Part shown: piece after piece, positions 9,260-18,153 of the stretch
Layout of the letters: every line of letters begins with the position of its first letter
Numbering within the stretch: the stretch's first letter is position 1
From: a candidate division NC10 bacterium CSP1-5
GTDB lineage: Bacteria; Methylomirabilota; Methylomirabilia; Methylomirabilales; CSP1-5
Length of the DNA stretch: 64,000 nt
Assembly: GCA_001443495.1 (NCBI GenBank)
Contig: LDXR01000003.1
Coordinates: 77,781-141,780, forward strand
Direction of reading: 5' to 3'
Translations under genes and position numbers: made by a program
Notes under the pieces: generated by a model
What the model was told of the DNA's origin: nothing
The model's input: only the letters and a program-made list of their open reading frames with translations
Databases searched by the model: none

Positions 9260-10471
9260 TCAGCAAATCGGATAGCGCCCCTGCGCCAGCTCTTGGCAGA
9301 AGACCGGCAGCCGCCCGAGCTCCTCCTTCACCAGCATGCGGATCGGCGTATCCACATCGGCGAGGGTAATCCCCGGAGTCAGATGCACCTGCAGCGAAAC
9401 GAGCTGCGGCCGATCGACCGGCTCGCCAATCCTATTGCAGAGCCAGACCACCACCTCGCGCAATCCAGGGATCTCCGCGTGGATCCGGGCTGCCAGTAGG
9501 TGGGTGAGGACGTTATAAATCTTGCCGATGTGGCCGACCGGATTCTTTCCGGCCGCCGCCTCCGAGGCCCGGGGACGGTTCAGCGCAATCAGCCCGTTGA
9601 CCTGATTGCCTCGCCCTACCTCCCCGGAGTCTGCATCTTCCGCCGAGGTGCCGAGCACGGAGAGGTACATCCCGGCCATGCCCGCGCCGGGATGGTCCAG
9701 ATGGTTCAAGGTCAACTCTCCGAGATCCAGGCGGTCCAGATTGCCGCGGATATGGCCCACCAGCGCTTCCTGTATCGCCTTCTTGCGGCGGAAGTACTCG
9801 GCCTCGCTCGCCACATAGGCATCGAGCAGGGGCATGGCCACGGTCAGATCGATCCGCCGGCCCATACGGACACCCATCGCTTTGACATCCTCTCCGGTTT
9901 CGGGGAAGCGCTGCTTGAAGACCGGCGAGTTGAGATACCGTTCAGTTTCCAGCACCAGCCGCTCCGTCTCGGTGAGCGGGGCAAAGCCCACCGCCGCCGA
10001 GGTGTCATTGGCCCCGAGGACTCCCTTGCGTTCTAAAAAAGACCTCGCCAGCTCCTCTGATCCGGGCTTCAGCTCCACCTGGTACCTGACATGCCGGTCT
10101 GGATCCACATGGCGAAGATGCTGCCGCAACCAAGTCTTCGCCGCCTCCACGGCGATTTCAGTGACGTTGAGCCGTTCTTCGCCCACGGCGACCGTCGCCC
10201 GATCCCCTATGACCAGCCGCATCGCTTCAAGCACATGACCGCCGCCGAATCGTCGCTCGACCTGTCCCGCAACCAGCAGTCCCTTGTCGCAGTTGTGGTG
10301 CAGGATGGCGCCGAACCGCTTCAGGTATTCCCGCGAAAGGGCGTGCGATATGCGCTCCATGACCGCGTCGCAGATGCTATCCGGGTGGCCCAGTCCCTTC
10401 CGCTCAACGATCTCGACGTCAAGCTCCGCAACAGTCGGACCGCTCAATGCCTGGACATGGATGGCGTCCAT
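9260..10471 (-). CDS. mat: Archaeal-type S-adenosylmethionine synthetase
   Basis: The 403-residue product makes S-adenosylmethionine from ATP and methionine but belongs to the archaeal-type family, not bacterial MetK. Typical segments are VEIVERKGLGHPDSICDAV, HHNCDKGLLVAGQVERRFGGG, the GAGMAGMYLSVLGTSAEDADSGEVGRGN region split across residues 270-300, and KNPVGHIGKIYNVLTHLLA. Length matches the archaeal family (about 400). It is followed 5 bases upstream by the APS kinase gene, suggesting one transcript. Whether it is the only SAM synthetase of the genome cannot be seen here. Confidence 0.93.
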   Translation of the reverse strand: MDAIHVQALSGPTVAELDVEIVERKGLGHPDSICDAVMERISHALSREYLKRFGAILHHNCDKGLLVAGQVERRFGGGHVLEAMRLVIGDRATVAVGEERLNVTEIAVEAAKTWLRQHLRHVDPDRHVRYQVELKPGSEELARSFLERKGVLGANDTSAAVGFAPLTETERLVLETERYLNSPVFKQRFPETGEDVKAMGVRMGRRIDLTVAMPLLDAYVASEAEYFRRKKAIQEALVGHIRGNLDRLDLGELTLNHLDHPGAGMAGMYLSVLGTSAEDADSGEVGRGNQVNGLIALNRPRASEAAAGKNPVGHIGKIYNVLTHLLAARIHAEIPGLREVVVWLCNRIGEPVDRPQLVSLQVHLTPGITLADVDTPIRMLVKEELGRLPVFCQELAQGRYPIC

Positions 10472-10476
10472 CGGTT

Positions 10477-11007
10477 CTACCCAGGCAGGTAGCCTTTCTC
10501 TACGAGAACGGCCGCCACCCGGCGGGCGGCCACCTCCGGTGCCTCCTCGTCCCCCCGGACGACGATCTCCGGGTTTTCGGGGGGCTCATACATCGCCTGA
10601 AATCCGGGGACGGTCGCCGCCGCCCCCTCTCGGGCTCTGCGATAGATCCCCTTGGGGTCGCGGGCCACGCACACGTCCAGGGGGCAATCCACGTAGACCT
10701 CGACGAATCGTGGGATCTGCTGCCGGGCGCGCTCCCGATACTTTCGCCGATTGCCGGTGGCATCGAAGATCACCGGAACCTCGTGCTCGGTCAGGAGTCG
10801 TCCCACGTAGACCATGGCCCCGTAAAAGACGTCGCGCTCTTCCTCGGTGTAGAGAGGATGAGGCGTGAAGACTTGCCGCAGGGAATCGGACTCCAAGATC
10901 GCGACCGTCACACCCCGGGCTTCAATCTCCCGCTTGAGCGCCGCAGCCACCGTGGACTTGCCGGAAGCCGGCAGTCCCGTGATCCATACGGCAAAGCCGG
11001 ATGGCAC
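10477..11007 (-). CDS. cysC: Adenylylsulfate kinase (APS kinase)-like
   Basis: A 176-residue P-loop kinase: Walker A GLPASGKST at residues 10-18, ESDSLRQVF after the second strand, IFDATGNRRKYRERAR and VDCPLDVCVARDPKGIYRRA, all typical of CysC, which phosphorylates APS to PAPS. The start is GTG at 11007, one base after the stop of the upstream phosphotransferase gene (TGAGGTG), so translation is probably coupled. No sulfate adenylyltransferase is in the window. A CysC-like kinase acting on another substrate with the adjacent phosphotransferase is possible. Confidence 0.82.
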   Translation of the reverse strand: MPSGFAVWITGLPASGKSTVAAALKREIEARGVTVAILESDSLRQVFTPHPLYTEEERDVFYGAMVYVGRLLTEHEVPVIFDATGNRRKYRERARQQIPRFVEVYVDCPLDVCVARDPKGIYRRAREGAAATVPGFQAMYEPPENPEIVVRGDEEAPEVAARRVAAVLVEKGYLPG

Positions 11008-11008
11008 C

Positions 11009-12097
11009 TCAAACCCCGCAGTAGTCGTTCACCCGATTCGGATCAAAGGCCTTTGCGTCTAGGACCCTCAACATGAAGCTAAAGAGCGTGCGGCGGACTG
11101 CCTCGGGCAGGGTCGGGTACCAGAGGGGACTGGCCATGACCAGGCCCCGGAAGGCAAAGAAGGGGGCCACGACCTCGAGCATCTCTTCGTCTTTGGTCTT
11201 CTCCAAGTACCGCGTCCAGAAGCGGCGAAACAGGGTCTCGAAAGGCTTCTCCAACCGCTCGCTTCGCTGCAGCGAGAAGAACAGGTAGTTCATGGTGAGG
11301 CACGCCACATCGTCCGCCGGGTCTCCCCATTCCCCCCGGGCACGGTCGAGCACCCGAAACTGTGTCCCCTCCTGGAACAGGATGTTCCACGGGTGAAAAT
11401 CGCCATGGACCTGTCGAAGTCGGTGAGACCATCCCTTGAGACGCCACCGCCACGCAATGCAGCGGTGTTCGATCTCCTCCAAGACTTGCGGCGTGATGAA
11501 CCCCGATTGGGAAGGGTAGCTGTCCGTCAGCCCCATGATGCACTCGCCATGGCCCACCAGCTCACGCAGGCGGCGGACGTGAAGGCCGGGATCGGTTCCC
11601 GGGACCTTGTGGATCTCCACGAGGTAATCACAGAGGGCGTCCGCTCGGGCGACATCCAGATCGGTCAGCGTACCGTCGTTCCGGAGGCGGGTGAGGTCCT
11701 CGAAGTATCCACGCCCCTCGACGAATTCCATGAGGACCAAGAGCTCCTCCACCTTGCCCAGGGAGAGGATCCCACCACCTTGAAGAAACCCCGCCACGTC
11801 CATCGACCGCGCGTGACGCGGGAGGCGATTGAAGGCTTGGTGGTCCCACAGGAGAGCCTGGGCGCGATCCGCCATGTGCTCGTGCCCGAACGGGCCAGGA
11901 CTTATGGTCTCGACGACCGCTCGATGGCGCTCCCCGGAGGCCTCATATTCAACCTGGATCGGCACTCCATACCCGTAGCCTTTGATGGCGCCGGCTTGCA
12001 GGGGTTCCCCCAGGAGACTGAGACCATGGACCTTTACGGGTCCCCACAGGAGGGACGCGAGGTACGCCTCAAGGACTGTGACATTGAGTTCGGTCAT
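11009..12097 (-). CDS. Aminoglycoside-phosphotransferase-family (APH/choline kinase-like) protein
   Basis: The 362-residue product has the kinase catalytic loop VHGDFHPWNILF near residue 233 and the metal-binding LDRARGEWGDPADDVACL near 252. This aspartate occurs in an LDR context instead of the usual IDW/IDF. The N-terminal region is divergent. Such proteins phosphorylate small hydroxylated molecules; no resistance role should be inferred. It sits directly before cysC, a pairing that suggests a shared sugar- or nucleotide-kinase function. Confidence 0.78.
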   Translation of the reverse strand: MTELNVTVLEAYLASLLWGPVKVHGLSLLGEPLQAGAIKGYGYGVPIQVEYEASGERHRAVVETISPGPFGHEHMADRAQALLWDHQAFNRLPRHARSMDVAGFLQGGGILSLGKVEELLVLMEFVEGRGYFEDLTRLRNDGTLTDLDVARADALCDYLVEIHKVPGTDPGLHVRRLRELVGHGECIMGLTDSYPSQSGFITPQVLEEIEHRCIAWRWRLKGWSHRLRQVHGDFHPWNILFQEGTQFRVLDRARGEWGDPADDVACLTMNYLFFSLQRSERLEKPFETLFRRFWTRYLEKTKDEEMLEVVAPFFAFRGLVMASPLWYPTLPEAVRRTLFSFMLRVLDAKAFDPNRVNDYCGV

Positions 12098-12180
12098 ACC
12101 GATTGCTTCCGCGCAGGCAACGAGAACGATGGCACGCCCCCTCGCTTTCCAGCGCCCTATCGCTTTGGCGTTGTCGCCTG

Positions 12181-13296
12181 CTACAGACCGAAGCGTCCGG
12201 GGCTGAAGGCATCGAGAGGGAACGAGACGGGCTCGCCCACGATCATCTCCGCGACCAGCCGGCCGGTGAGAGGACCAAGGAGAATGCCGTTCCGAAAATG
12301 ACCCGTGGCGATGTAGAGGCGGTCCAGCCCCTGAAGCGGACCGATGAGGGGGAGTCCGTCCTTGGCGTGGGGCCGAAGACCGGCCCAGGCCCGCGTGAAC
12401 GGCTGCTCCGCCAGTCCGGGGAGCAGGGCCAATGTGAGCTCGCTCAGACGGCGGATCCCGTCAAGGGTCACGGACTTGTCGAAACCCACGTACTCCACCG
12501 TGCTGCCGACGATCAGTCCCCCGTTCAGCCGGGGCACCACGTATCCCCCCTTGCCCCAGACGGGATGCCGCACCGGCAGCTCCGGCAGTTCGGCGTAGAG
12601 AATCTGGCCCCGCGCAGGCTCCACCGGGATCCGCCGTCCGAGCAGGACTCCGAGTTGCCAAGACCATGCGCCGGTGCAGAGGACGATATAGCCTGCCGTG
12701 AAGATCTCGTCGGGCGTCCGAATGCCGGCAACCTTGTCCCCATCGTAAATAAAGCCCGAAACGGTGCAGCCCTCCACGATCCGGACTCCGTGGGAGCGGG
12801 CCGCCTGGGCGAGGGCACAGATGAGTTCGGCGTTGTTCACATGATGATCATCCGGAAAGAAGAGGGCCCCTCCGACCTCCTTGGTCAGCCCTGGCTCCAG
12901 TTTAAAGACCTCCTCCGGTGTCAGCCGCTCCACGGTGAGGCCCAGCTCTCTCTGCCAGCGGTATCGTCCCTCCGCCGCCTCGTCCCCCTCCTCGTCGAGG
13001 AGGTGGAGGATTCCCCAATCGAGATACTCGATATCGGTCCGGGCGATCTCCTTGAGTTCCGGCGCCAGCCGCTCGTAGTACCGGCGCGCGGCCAGGCAGA
13101 AATCGAGGAAGGGGCCAGGTCCGGGTGCCTCGCACTGCGGGGCGAGCATCCCGGCCGCCGCTGTCGAGGCCTCACCGCCGATCTGACCCCGATCCAGGAC
13201 GAGGATTCCCTTCACGCCCATCCGGGCCAAATGGTACGCCACGGAGCAGCCCACAACTCCCGCACCGACAATGATGATGTCGGCGGTCTTGGCCAT
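12181..13296 (-). CDS. thiO: Glycine oxidase ThiO-like FAD-dependent amine oxidase
   Basis: A 371-residue DAO-family flavoenzyme. The FAD dinucleotide-binding motif IIIVGAGVVGCSVAYHLA is at residues 8-25, GGEASTAAAGMLAPQ follows, and the C-terminal HFRNGILLGPLTGRLVAE matches ThiO. ThiO oxidises glycine to the imine used in thiazole synthesis for thiamine. No other thi gene is nearby, so the pathway assignment rests on sequence alone. Another D-amino-acid or sarcosine oxidase activity is the alternative. Confidence 0.85.
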   Translation of the reverse strand: MAKTADIIIVGAGVVGCSVAYHLARMGVKGILVLDRGQIGGEASTAAAGMLAPQCEAPGPGPFLDFCLAARRYYERLAPELKEIARTDIEYLDWGILHLLDEEGDEAAEGRYRWQRELGLTVERLTPEEVFKLEPGLTKEVGGALFFPDDHHVNNAELICALAQAARSHGVRIVEGCTVSGFIYDGDKVAGIRTPDEIFTAGYIVLCTGAWSWQLGVLLGRRIPVEPARGQILYAELPELPVRHPVWGKGGYVVPRLNGGLIVGSTVEYVGFDKSVTLDGIRRLSELTLALLPGLAEQPFTRAWAGLRPHAKDGLPLIGPLQGLDRLYIATGHFRNGILLGPLTGRLVAEMIVGEPVSFPLDAFSPGRFGL

Positions 13297-13378
13297 GCCT
13301 CAACTCCCCCGAGCTCGGCCCGTGCCGCCTAGCTCCCAGCCTGCCACCACGATCCGCCTCCAGATATTGCCCACCTCT

Positions 13379-13765
13379 TCATCGTTGGTCGAGAATCGCC
13401 TGGATCAGCCGCAAGAGGGAGTTGGCTCGAAAGGGCTTCGTGACGAAACCGGCGGCCCCGAGATCCATAGCCTTCGCAAAGGCGGCCTGCTTGCCAAAGG
13501 CGCTAAGAAACACCACCGGCAGGCTCGGTCCAAGCCGCCGGATCTCGCCCAACAGCTCCAGGCCTCCCATTCGCGGCATGAGCAAGTCGGTGAGGACCAG
13601 GTGGAACGGTTGAGTTTGAAGGACGGTGATGGCCTCGGCGCCGTCTCGGGCCAAGTGGACCTGGTATCCGGCCAGCGTGAGGATCCGCTGGAGATTCTCG
13701 CCCATATCCTCGTCATCCTCGACCACCAGGATCCGGAGCTTGGCTAGACCGTCTGTGGAAATCAT
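13379..13765 (-). CDS. Single-domain response regulator (receiver)
   Basis: 128 residues, receiver domain only. Acidic pocket EDDED near residue 16, phospho-acceptor Asp in LVLTDLLMPRMGG, switch Ser/Thr in VVFLSAF and the closing KPF. No output domain, so it acts through protein contacts or in a phosphorelay. No histidine kinase is adjacent. Confidence 0.9.
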   Translation of the reverse strand: MISTDGLAKLRILVVEDDEDMGENLQRILTLAGYQVHLARDGAEAITVLQTQPFHLVLTDLLMPRMGGLELLGEIRRLGPSLPVVFLSAFGKQAAFAKAMDLGAAGFVTKPFRANSLLRLIQAILDQR

Positions 13766-13856
13766 GCGAGCCCCTGACTAGTAGAATTCGTGCTCCGCCC
13801 CGGGCACGGCAATGGAGAATTCGTTCTATCGTCGCTTCGGGACGCTCCCTGTCGCC

Positions 13857-14396
13857 TCATTGGGATGAGGCACCAGCGAGCTCGAAGCCTGCCGCAAGCG
13901 CCATCAGATTCAGTTCCTCGGTCCCTGTGGGGACCCGGGCCAGGACCGCCTTCTCGATGGCCTCTCGAGAGACGGCGCTCGAGAGCGCGGCGATCGTCCC
14001 CAGGGCGACGATGTTCGCCACGACCCCTTTGCCGAGCTTCTCCTTCGCCGTCTCGATGATAGGGAGAGCAAAGAGCGTGAAGCCCCCTGGAGGAAGAGCG
14101 GTAACCTGCGAGGAGTCCACGATCATTGCTCCCCGGTCTTTCAAGTCTCCCGAGTACTTGTCACACGCCTCCTGGGTCAGGGCGAGGAGGAGGTCGATCC
14201 GGCCGGCCTTGGGATAATCGATCTCTTCGTCGCTGATGATGACCTCTGCCTTGGTCGCCCCCCCGCGAGACTCGGGCCCGTACACCTGGGTCTGGACCAC
14301 GTTTCTGCCATCCCGGATGGCCGCCTCGGCCAGGATGATCCCGGCCAGGATGACCCCCTGGCCCCCTTCGCCGCTTATCCGCACCTCGTACCTCAT
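13857..14396 (-). CDS. korC: 2-oxoacid:ferredoxin oxidoreductase, gamma subunit
   Basis: A 179-residue gamma subunit of the OFOR family: MRYEVRISGEGGQGVILAG at the N-terminus, YGPESRGGATKAEVIISDEEI and NIVALGTIAAL. ATG 14396 is favoured over 14423 because homologues begin at this strand. It is the last gene of the korD-korA-korB-korC block, about 80 bases after korB. Those bases contain a degenerate repeat (14445-14475). Confidence 0.9.
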   Translation of the reverse strand: MRYEVRISGEGGQGVILAGIILAEAAIRDGRNVVQTQVYGPESRGGATKAEVIISDEEIDYPKAGRIDLLLALTQEACDKYSGDLKDRGAMIVDSSQVTALPPGGFTLFALPIIETAKEKLGKGVVANIVALGTIAALSSAVSREAIEKAVLARVPTGTEELNLMALAAGFELAGASSQ

Positions 14397-14478
14397 TGGC
14401 GTCTCCGACGCGCTAGCAAGCACATTCCCTTCCCGGCCTTCTCGCGTCCCAGCATCCCAGCGTCCTAGCTTTCAAGCG

Positions 14479-15243
14479 CTACGTCCGTCCCTGCGCTTTC
14501 GCAATGATCCCATCATAGGCTTCGGTGTACTCTGGGCCCGACGCCTGGTGGATCACCCCGGTCGGCAGCGTCGTCTTTGCCAACGCCTGGAGCATTTCGG
14601 CCGGCGTCCCCAGCTTGTTCCGCCGACCGTGAATCTCCGGACAGGTGGTCAGGACCTCGATGAACGAGAACCCCTTGTGCTGGATCCCCTCGGCGATGAG
14701 CTTCTCCAGGGGAATCGCCCGGTACACCGTCCCCCGGGCGACAAAGGTTCCGCCCGCGGCCTGCACCAGGCGGCAGGCATCGAAGTTCGGCTCGATGTTG
14801 CCGTACGGCGTCGTGGTGGAAAAGAGGGCCTCCGGCGTGGTCGGGGCCAGTTGCCCCCCCGTCATCCCGTAGATCTGGTTGTTGAAGAGGAGGCAGGTGA
14901 GATCGATATTCCGCCGCGCCGTATGGATCAGGTGGTTGCCGCCGATTGCGAGGCCGTCTCCATCCCCGGTGATGACGATGACGGTCAGCTCCGGCCGGGC
15001 CAGCTTCAAGCCGGTGGCAAAGGCCAGGGGCCGCCCGTGGGTCGTGTGGAGCGTGTTGCAGTCCACATACCCCGTGAGCCGGCTGGAACAGCCGATCCCG
15101 GAGACCATCGCGATCCGGTCCTTGGAAAGGCCCAGCCGATGGATGGCGCGAAGGAGCGCCTTCAGGACGATGCCGTTCCCGCACCCCTTGCACCACATGT
15201 GGGGCATCATTTCGCTTCGAAAATACTCGTGGTAATCAAACAT
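14479..15243 (-). CDS. korB: 2-oxoacid:ferredoxin oxidoreductase, beta (TPP) subunit
   Basis: The 254-residue TPP-binding subunit. Cluster and TPP cysteines appear as MWCKGCGNGIVLKALL and GIGCSSRLTGYVDCNTLHTTHGR; the TPP/Mg motif is GDGDGLAIGGNHLIHTARRN, followed by NNQIYGMTGGQ. Its ATG overlaps the korA stop codon (TGATG). With KorA it converts a 2-oxoacid, most likely 2-oxoglutarate given the four-subunit layout and the citrate synthase and isocitrate dehydrogenase genes upstream, to the acyl-CoA with ferredoxin reduction, or the reverse. Confidence 0.93.
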   Translation of the reverse strand: MFDYHEYFRSEMMPHMWCKGCGNGIVLKALLRAIHRLGLSKDRIAMVSGIGCSSRLTGYVDCNTLHTTHGRPLAFATGLKLARPELTVIVITGDGDGLAIGGNHLIHTARRNIDLTCLLFNNQIYGMTGGQLAPTTPEALFSTTTPYGNIEPNFDACRLVQAAGGTFVARGTVYRAIPLEKLIAEGIQHKGFSFIEVLTTCPEIHGRRNKLGTPAEMLQALAKTTLPTGVIHQASGPEYTEAYDGIIAKAQGRT

Positions 15244-16376
15244 CAGCGTACCTCCTGCAAGGCGGCGAGGATCTCTTCGGGGTGAATCGGCTCCCCGCTC
15301 GCCTTCTGATACGCCGCGACCCTCGCCCGGCCCTGGGCCGCCCGCTCCACCTCGTAGATCATCTGTCCAAGATTCATCTCGGCGACGACGATGGCCTTCA
15401 CCTGCTGGGCCAGCTTCCCTACCTCGAGATCCAGGAAGGGCCAGAGCGAGATGGGACGGAGGAGGCCCGCCCGAAGGCCCTCGCTCCGCGCGGTGCGGAC
15501 CGCCGCCCTGGCCGAGCGGGCCGTGATGCCGTAGGCAAAGACCGCCACCTCCGCATCCTCCAGCATGAAGGTCTCGTACGCCGCGATCTCATCCCGATGC
15601 CGCTCCACCTTTCGATGGAGGCGCCGCTGATGCGCCTCGACGACCCGGGGGTTCTGGGTGGGGAATCCCCGCTCGTCGTGGGCCAGCCCGGTGACGTGGT
15701 AGCGATACCCCTCGCCGAAGCGGACGAAGGGGGGGACGTCGTCCTCGCCGGCCTTGTACGGGAGGTACACTTCGGGGGGGCACGTGGGTTTCGGACGCTC
15801 GACAATGGCGACCTGCGACGGGTCCGTCAGCTCGACCTTCTCCCGCATGTGCCCGATGACCTCATCGTAGAGGAGGATGACCGGGGTGCGGAGGCGCTCT
15901 GCCAGGTTGAAGGCCCGAATCGTGCAATCGTGGACCTCTCGCACGGAGGCGGGGGCCAGGGCGATCATCGGGTGATCGCCGTGGGTCCCCCACCGGGCCT
16001 GCATGACATCGCTCTGGGCGGGGGACGTCGGCAGCCCGGTGCTCGGCCCTCCCCGCATGACGTTGACCACCACGCACGGGACTTCGGTATAGATGGCGTA
16101 ACCCAGATTCTCCTGCTTGAGGGAGAACCCTGGCCCGCTCGTCGCGGTCATCGACTTTACCCCGCCGAGGGAGGCCCCGATACACGCGCCCATGGCGCCG
16201 ATCTCGTCCTCCATCTGGATGAACTTGCCGCCAACCTGCGGCAGCAGCCTCGCCAACTCCTCGGCGATCTCGGAGGACGGAGTGATCGGGTAGCCGGCGT
16301 AGAATCGACACCCCGCGACGATGGCGCCACGGGCGCACGCCTCATTGCCTTGCATCAAGCCCACAGATGCTCGCAC
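15243..16376 (-). CDS. korA: 2-oxoacid:ferredoxin oxidoreductase, alpha subunit
   Basis: A 377-residue alpha subunit starting at GTG 16376 (GAGG 7 bases upstream). Motifs: LMQGNEACARGAIVAGCRFYAGYPITPSSEI is spread over residues 7-37, then QMEDEIGAMGACIGASLGG, TSGPGFSLKQENLGYA and the C-terminal VVAEMNLGQM. Family features favour 2-oxoglutarate over pyruvate, consistent with a separate pyruvate enzyme at 1-3498. It lies 15 bases after the ferredoxin subunit gene. Confidence 0.92.
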   Translation of the reverse strand: MRASVGLMQGNEACARGAIVAGCRFYAGYPITPSSEIAEELARLLPQVGGKFIQMEDEIGAMGACIGASLGGVKSMTATSGPGFSLKQENLGYAIYTEVPCVVVNVMRGGPSTGLPTSPAQSDVMQARWGTHGDHPMIALAPASVREVHDCTIRAFNLAERLRTPVILLYDEVIGHMREKVELTDPSQVAIVERPKPTCPPEVYLPYKAGEDDVPPFVRFGEGYRYHVTGLAHDERGFPTQNPRVVEAHQRRLHRKVERHRDEIAAYETFMLEDAEVAVFAYGITARSARAAVRTARSEGLRAGLLRPISLWPFLDLEVGKLAQQVKAIVVAEMNLGQMIYEVERAAQGRARVAAYQKASGEPIHPEEILAALQEVR

Positions 16377-16391
16377 GCGCTTCCCTCGACG

Positions 16392-16619
16392 TTATTCGAT
16401 GGCGATCGCAAAATCGGGGCAGAGGACGTCGCACAAGAGGCACTTGTTACACGCTTCCACGTTCACGACCTTCACCTTCCCCAAGATGTCCATGGCCAGG
16501 CAGTGCTTCTTACAGACGTCGACACAGATCTCGCAGCCCTTGCACCACTCCTCCAGGATCCTGATGGTCACCTTCTCGGTGGTGTAGACCCTGCACCTCT
16601 GGTGCACTAAACTGTTCAT
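16392..16619 (-). CDS. korD: 2-oxoacid:ferredoxin oxidoreductase, ferredoxin (delta) subunit
   Basis: A 75-residue 2x[4Fe-4S] ferredoxin with CKGCEICVDVC and CNKCLLCDVLCPDFA. The first cluster motif is followed by KKHC, with no proline after its last cysteine. ATG 16619 is chosen; a GTG ten codons upstream also lies in frame. It carries electrons out of the KorAB active site. Confidence 0.92.
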   Translation of the reverse strand: MNSLVHQRCRVYTTEKVTIRILEEWCKGCEICVDVCKKHCLAMDILGKVKVVNVEACNKCLLCDVLCPDFAIAIE

Positions 16620-16677
16620 GTCGTCGCCTTTTCCTCCTCGCGCCCCCACCGGACACCGCCGCTGCCCGACGACGGCG

Positions 16678-17988
16678 CTAGCGTCTCAGCTCGATCGGGA
16701 CATAGTCGCGATGGTCCGAGCCGGTGTAGACCTGCCGCGGCCGGGCGATCTTCTGGTCGGGATCCGTCAGCATCTCCTGCCACTGGGCGAGCCACCCCGG
16801 GGTCCGGCCGATGGCGAAGAGGACCGGGTAGATGTCCACGGGGAAACCCATGGCCTCGTAGATGATCCCCGAGTAGAAATCGACGTTCGGGTAGAGCCGG
16901 CGCGTCACAAAGAACTCGTCCTCCAGGGCGATGCGCTCGAGCTCGATGGCGATGTCCAGGAGCGGATTCGGCCCGGTGACCGTGAAGACCTGCCTGGCGA
17001 TCTCCCGGATGATCCGCGCCCGGGGATCGTAGTTCTTGTAGATCCGATGACCGAAGCCCATGAGGAGCGCCTCGCGCGTCTTGACCTTCTTGATGAACTC
17101 GGGGATCTTCTCCTTGGACCCGATCTCGCGGAGCATGCGCAGCACCGCCTCGTTTGCCCCGCCGTGGAGGGGCCCATAGAGGGCCGCGGTGGCCGCCGCC
17201 ACGGCCGAGTAGGGATCGACATGGGAGCTGCCGACGCTGCGCATGGCATTGGCACTGCAGTTCTGCTCGTGGTCCACGTGGAGGACGAACAGGACATCGA
17301 GGGCCTTCTCCAACACGGGATCGGGCTTGTACTTCAATTCGGTCTTCTTGAAGAGCATGTTGAGGAAATTGCCGGCATACGACAAGTCGTTGTCGGGGTA
17401 CGCATAGGGCATCCCCAGGCTGTGCCGGTAGGCGAAGGCGGCCAAGGTCGGCATCTTGGCGATGAGGCGGAAGATCTGCTGCTTCCGGTCCGCCGGGTCC
17501 CGGATGTCCTTGGCATCGGGGTAAAAAGTAGAGAGGGCCCCCACCGTCCCGACCAAGATCCCCATCGGATGCGCGTCGTAGTGGAAGCCATCCATGAACT
17601 TCTTGATGTTCTCGTGGATCATCGTGTGGTGGGTGATGTGGTACGTCCACTCGTCGAGCTGCTTCCGGGTGGGGAGTTCGCCGTGGAGGATGAGATAGGC
17701 GGTCTCCAGAAACGTGCTCCGCTCGGCTAACTGCTCGATGGGGTAGCCCCGGTAGCGGAGGATCCCCCGTTCCCCGTCGATGAAGGTGATCGTGCTCTTG
17801 CAGGACGCCGTGTTCATGAAGGCGGGGTCATAACCCATCAGGCCGAAGTCCCCCTCTGACACCTTGATCTGCCGGAGGTCCGCCGTCCGGATGGATGCCC
17901 CGTAGGTTGGATACGTCCCGTACTGGATCGGGATCTCGTAGGTCTTGCCGGTCCGATTATCGGTAATCGTCAATGTGTCCTTTCCCAT
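16678..17988 (-). CDS. gltA: Citrate synthase (type II, hexameric class)
   Basis: A 436-residue citrate synthase. Catalytic-site segments are DHEQNCSANAMRSVGSSHVDPYSAVAAA (His near residue 236), GPLHGGANEAVLRML and the Asp-bearing region near residue 370, with MGFGHRIYKNYDPRA. Length and the N-terminal beta-rich domain fit type II enzymes, which are often NADH-regulated. It lies between the kor genes and icd. With kor and the pyruvate oxidoreductase it would allow either an oxidative or a reversed (citrate-cleaving) cycle. Confidence 0.95.
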   Translation of the reverse strand: MGKDTLTITDNRTGKTYEIPIQYGTYPTYGASIRTADLRQIKVSEGDFGLMGYDPAFMNTASCKSTITFIDGERGILRYRGYPIEQLAERSTFLETAYLILHGELPTRKQLDEWTYHITHHTMIHENIKKFMDGFHYDAHPMGILVGTVGALSTFYPDAKDIRDPADRKQQIFRLIAKMPTLAAFAYRHSLGMPYAYPDNDLSYAGNFLNMLFKKTELKYKPDPVLEKALDVLFVLHVDHEQNCSANAMRSVGSSHVDPYSAVAAATAALYGPLHGGANEAVLRMLREIGSKEKIPEFIKKVKTREALLMGFGHRIYKNYDPRARIIREIARQVFTVTGPNPLLDIAIELERIALEDEFFVTRRLYPNVDFYSGIIYEAMGFPVDIYPVLFAIGRTPGWLAQWQEMLTDPDQKIARPRQVYTGSDHRDYVPIELRR

Positions 17989-18000
17989 GGTCCGTCCCCC

Positions 18001-18120
18001 CCATTCGTGGTTCAGGGTTCATCGTTCATAGTTCAGGGCAGTGCAAAGTTCGCACTGCGTAGTCAATAGTCAATCGTCAATGGTCAATAGCTCACTATCG
18101 ACTAATAACAAATGACTATT
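18001..18120. repeat. Degenerate short tandem repeats in the icd-gltA spacer
   Basis: The spacer contains GTTCAGGGTTCATCGTTCAT-like units followed by runs of GTCAATAGTCAATCGTCAAT-like units. These are imperfect 6-9 base direct repeats with base composition unlike the flanking genes. Similar spacers occur at 14445-14475 and 47055-47100. Confidence 0.7.
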
Positions 18121-18153
18121 GACTGGATCTGCCGTCATCGGTCATCGCCCCGG

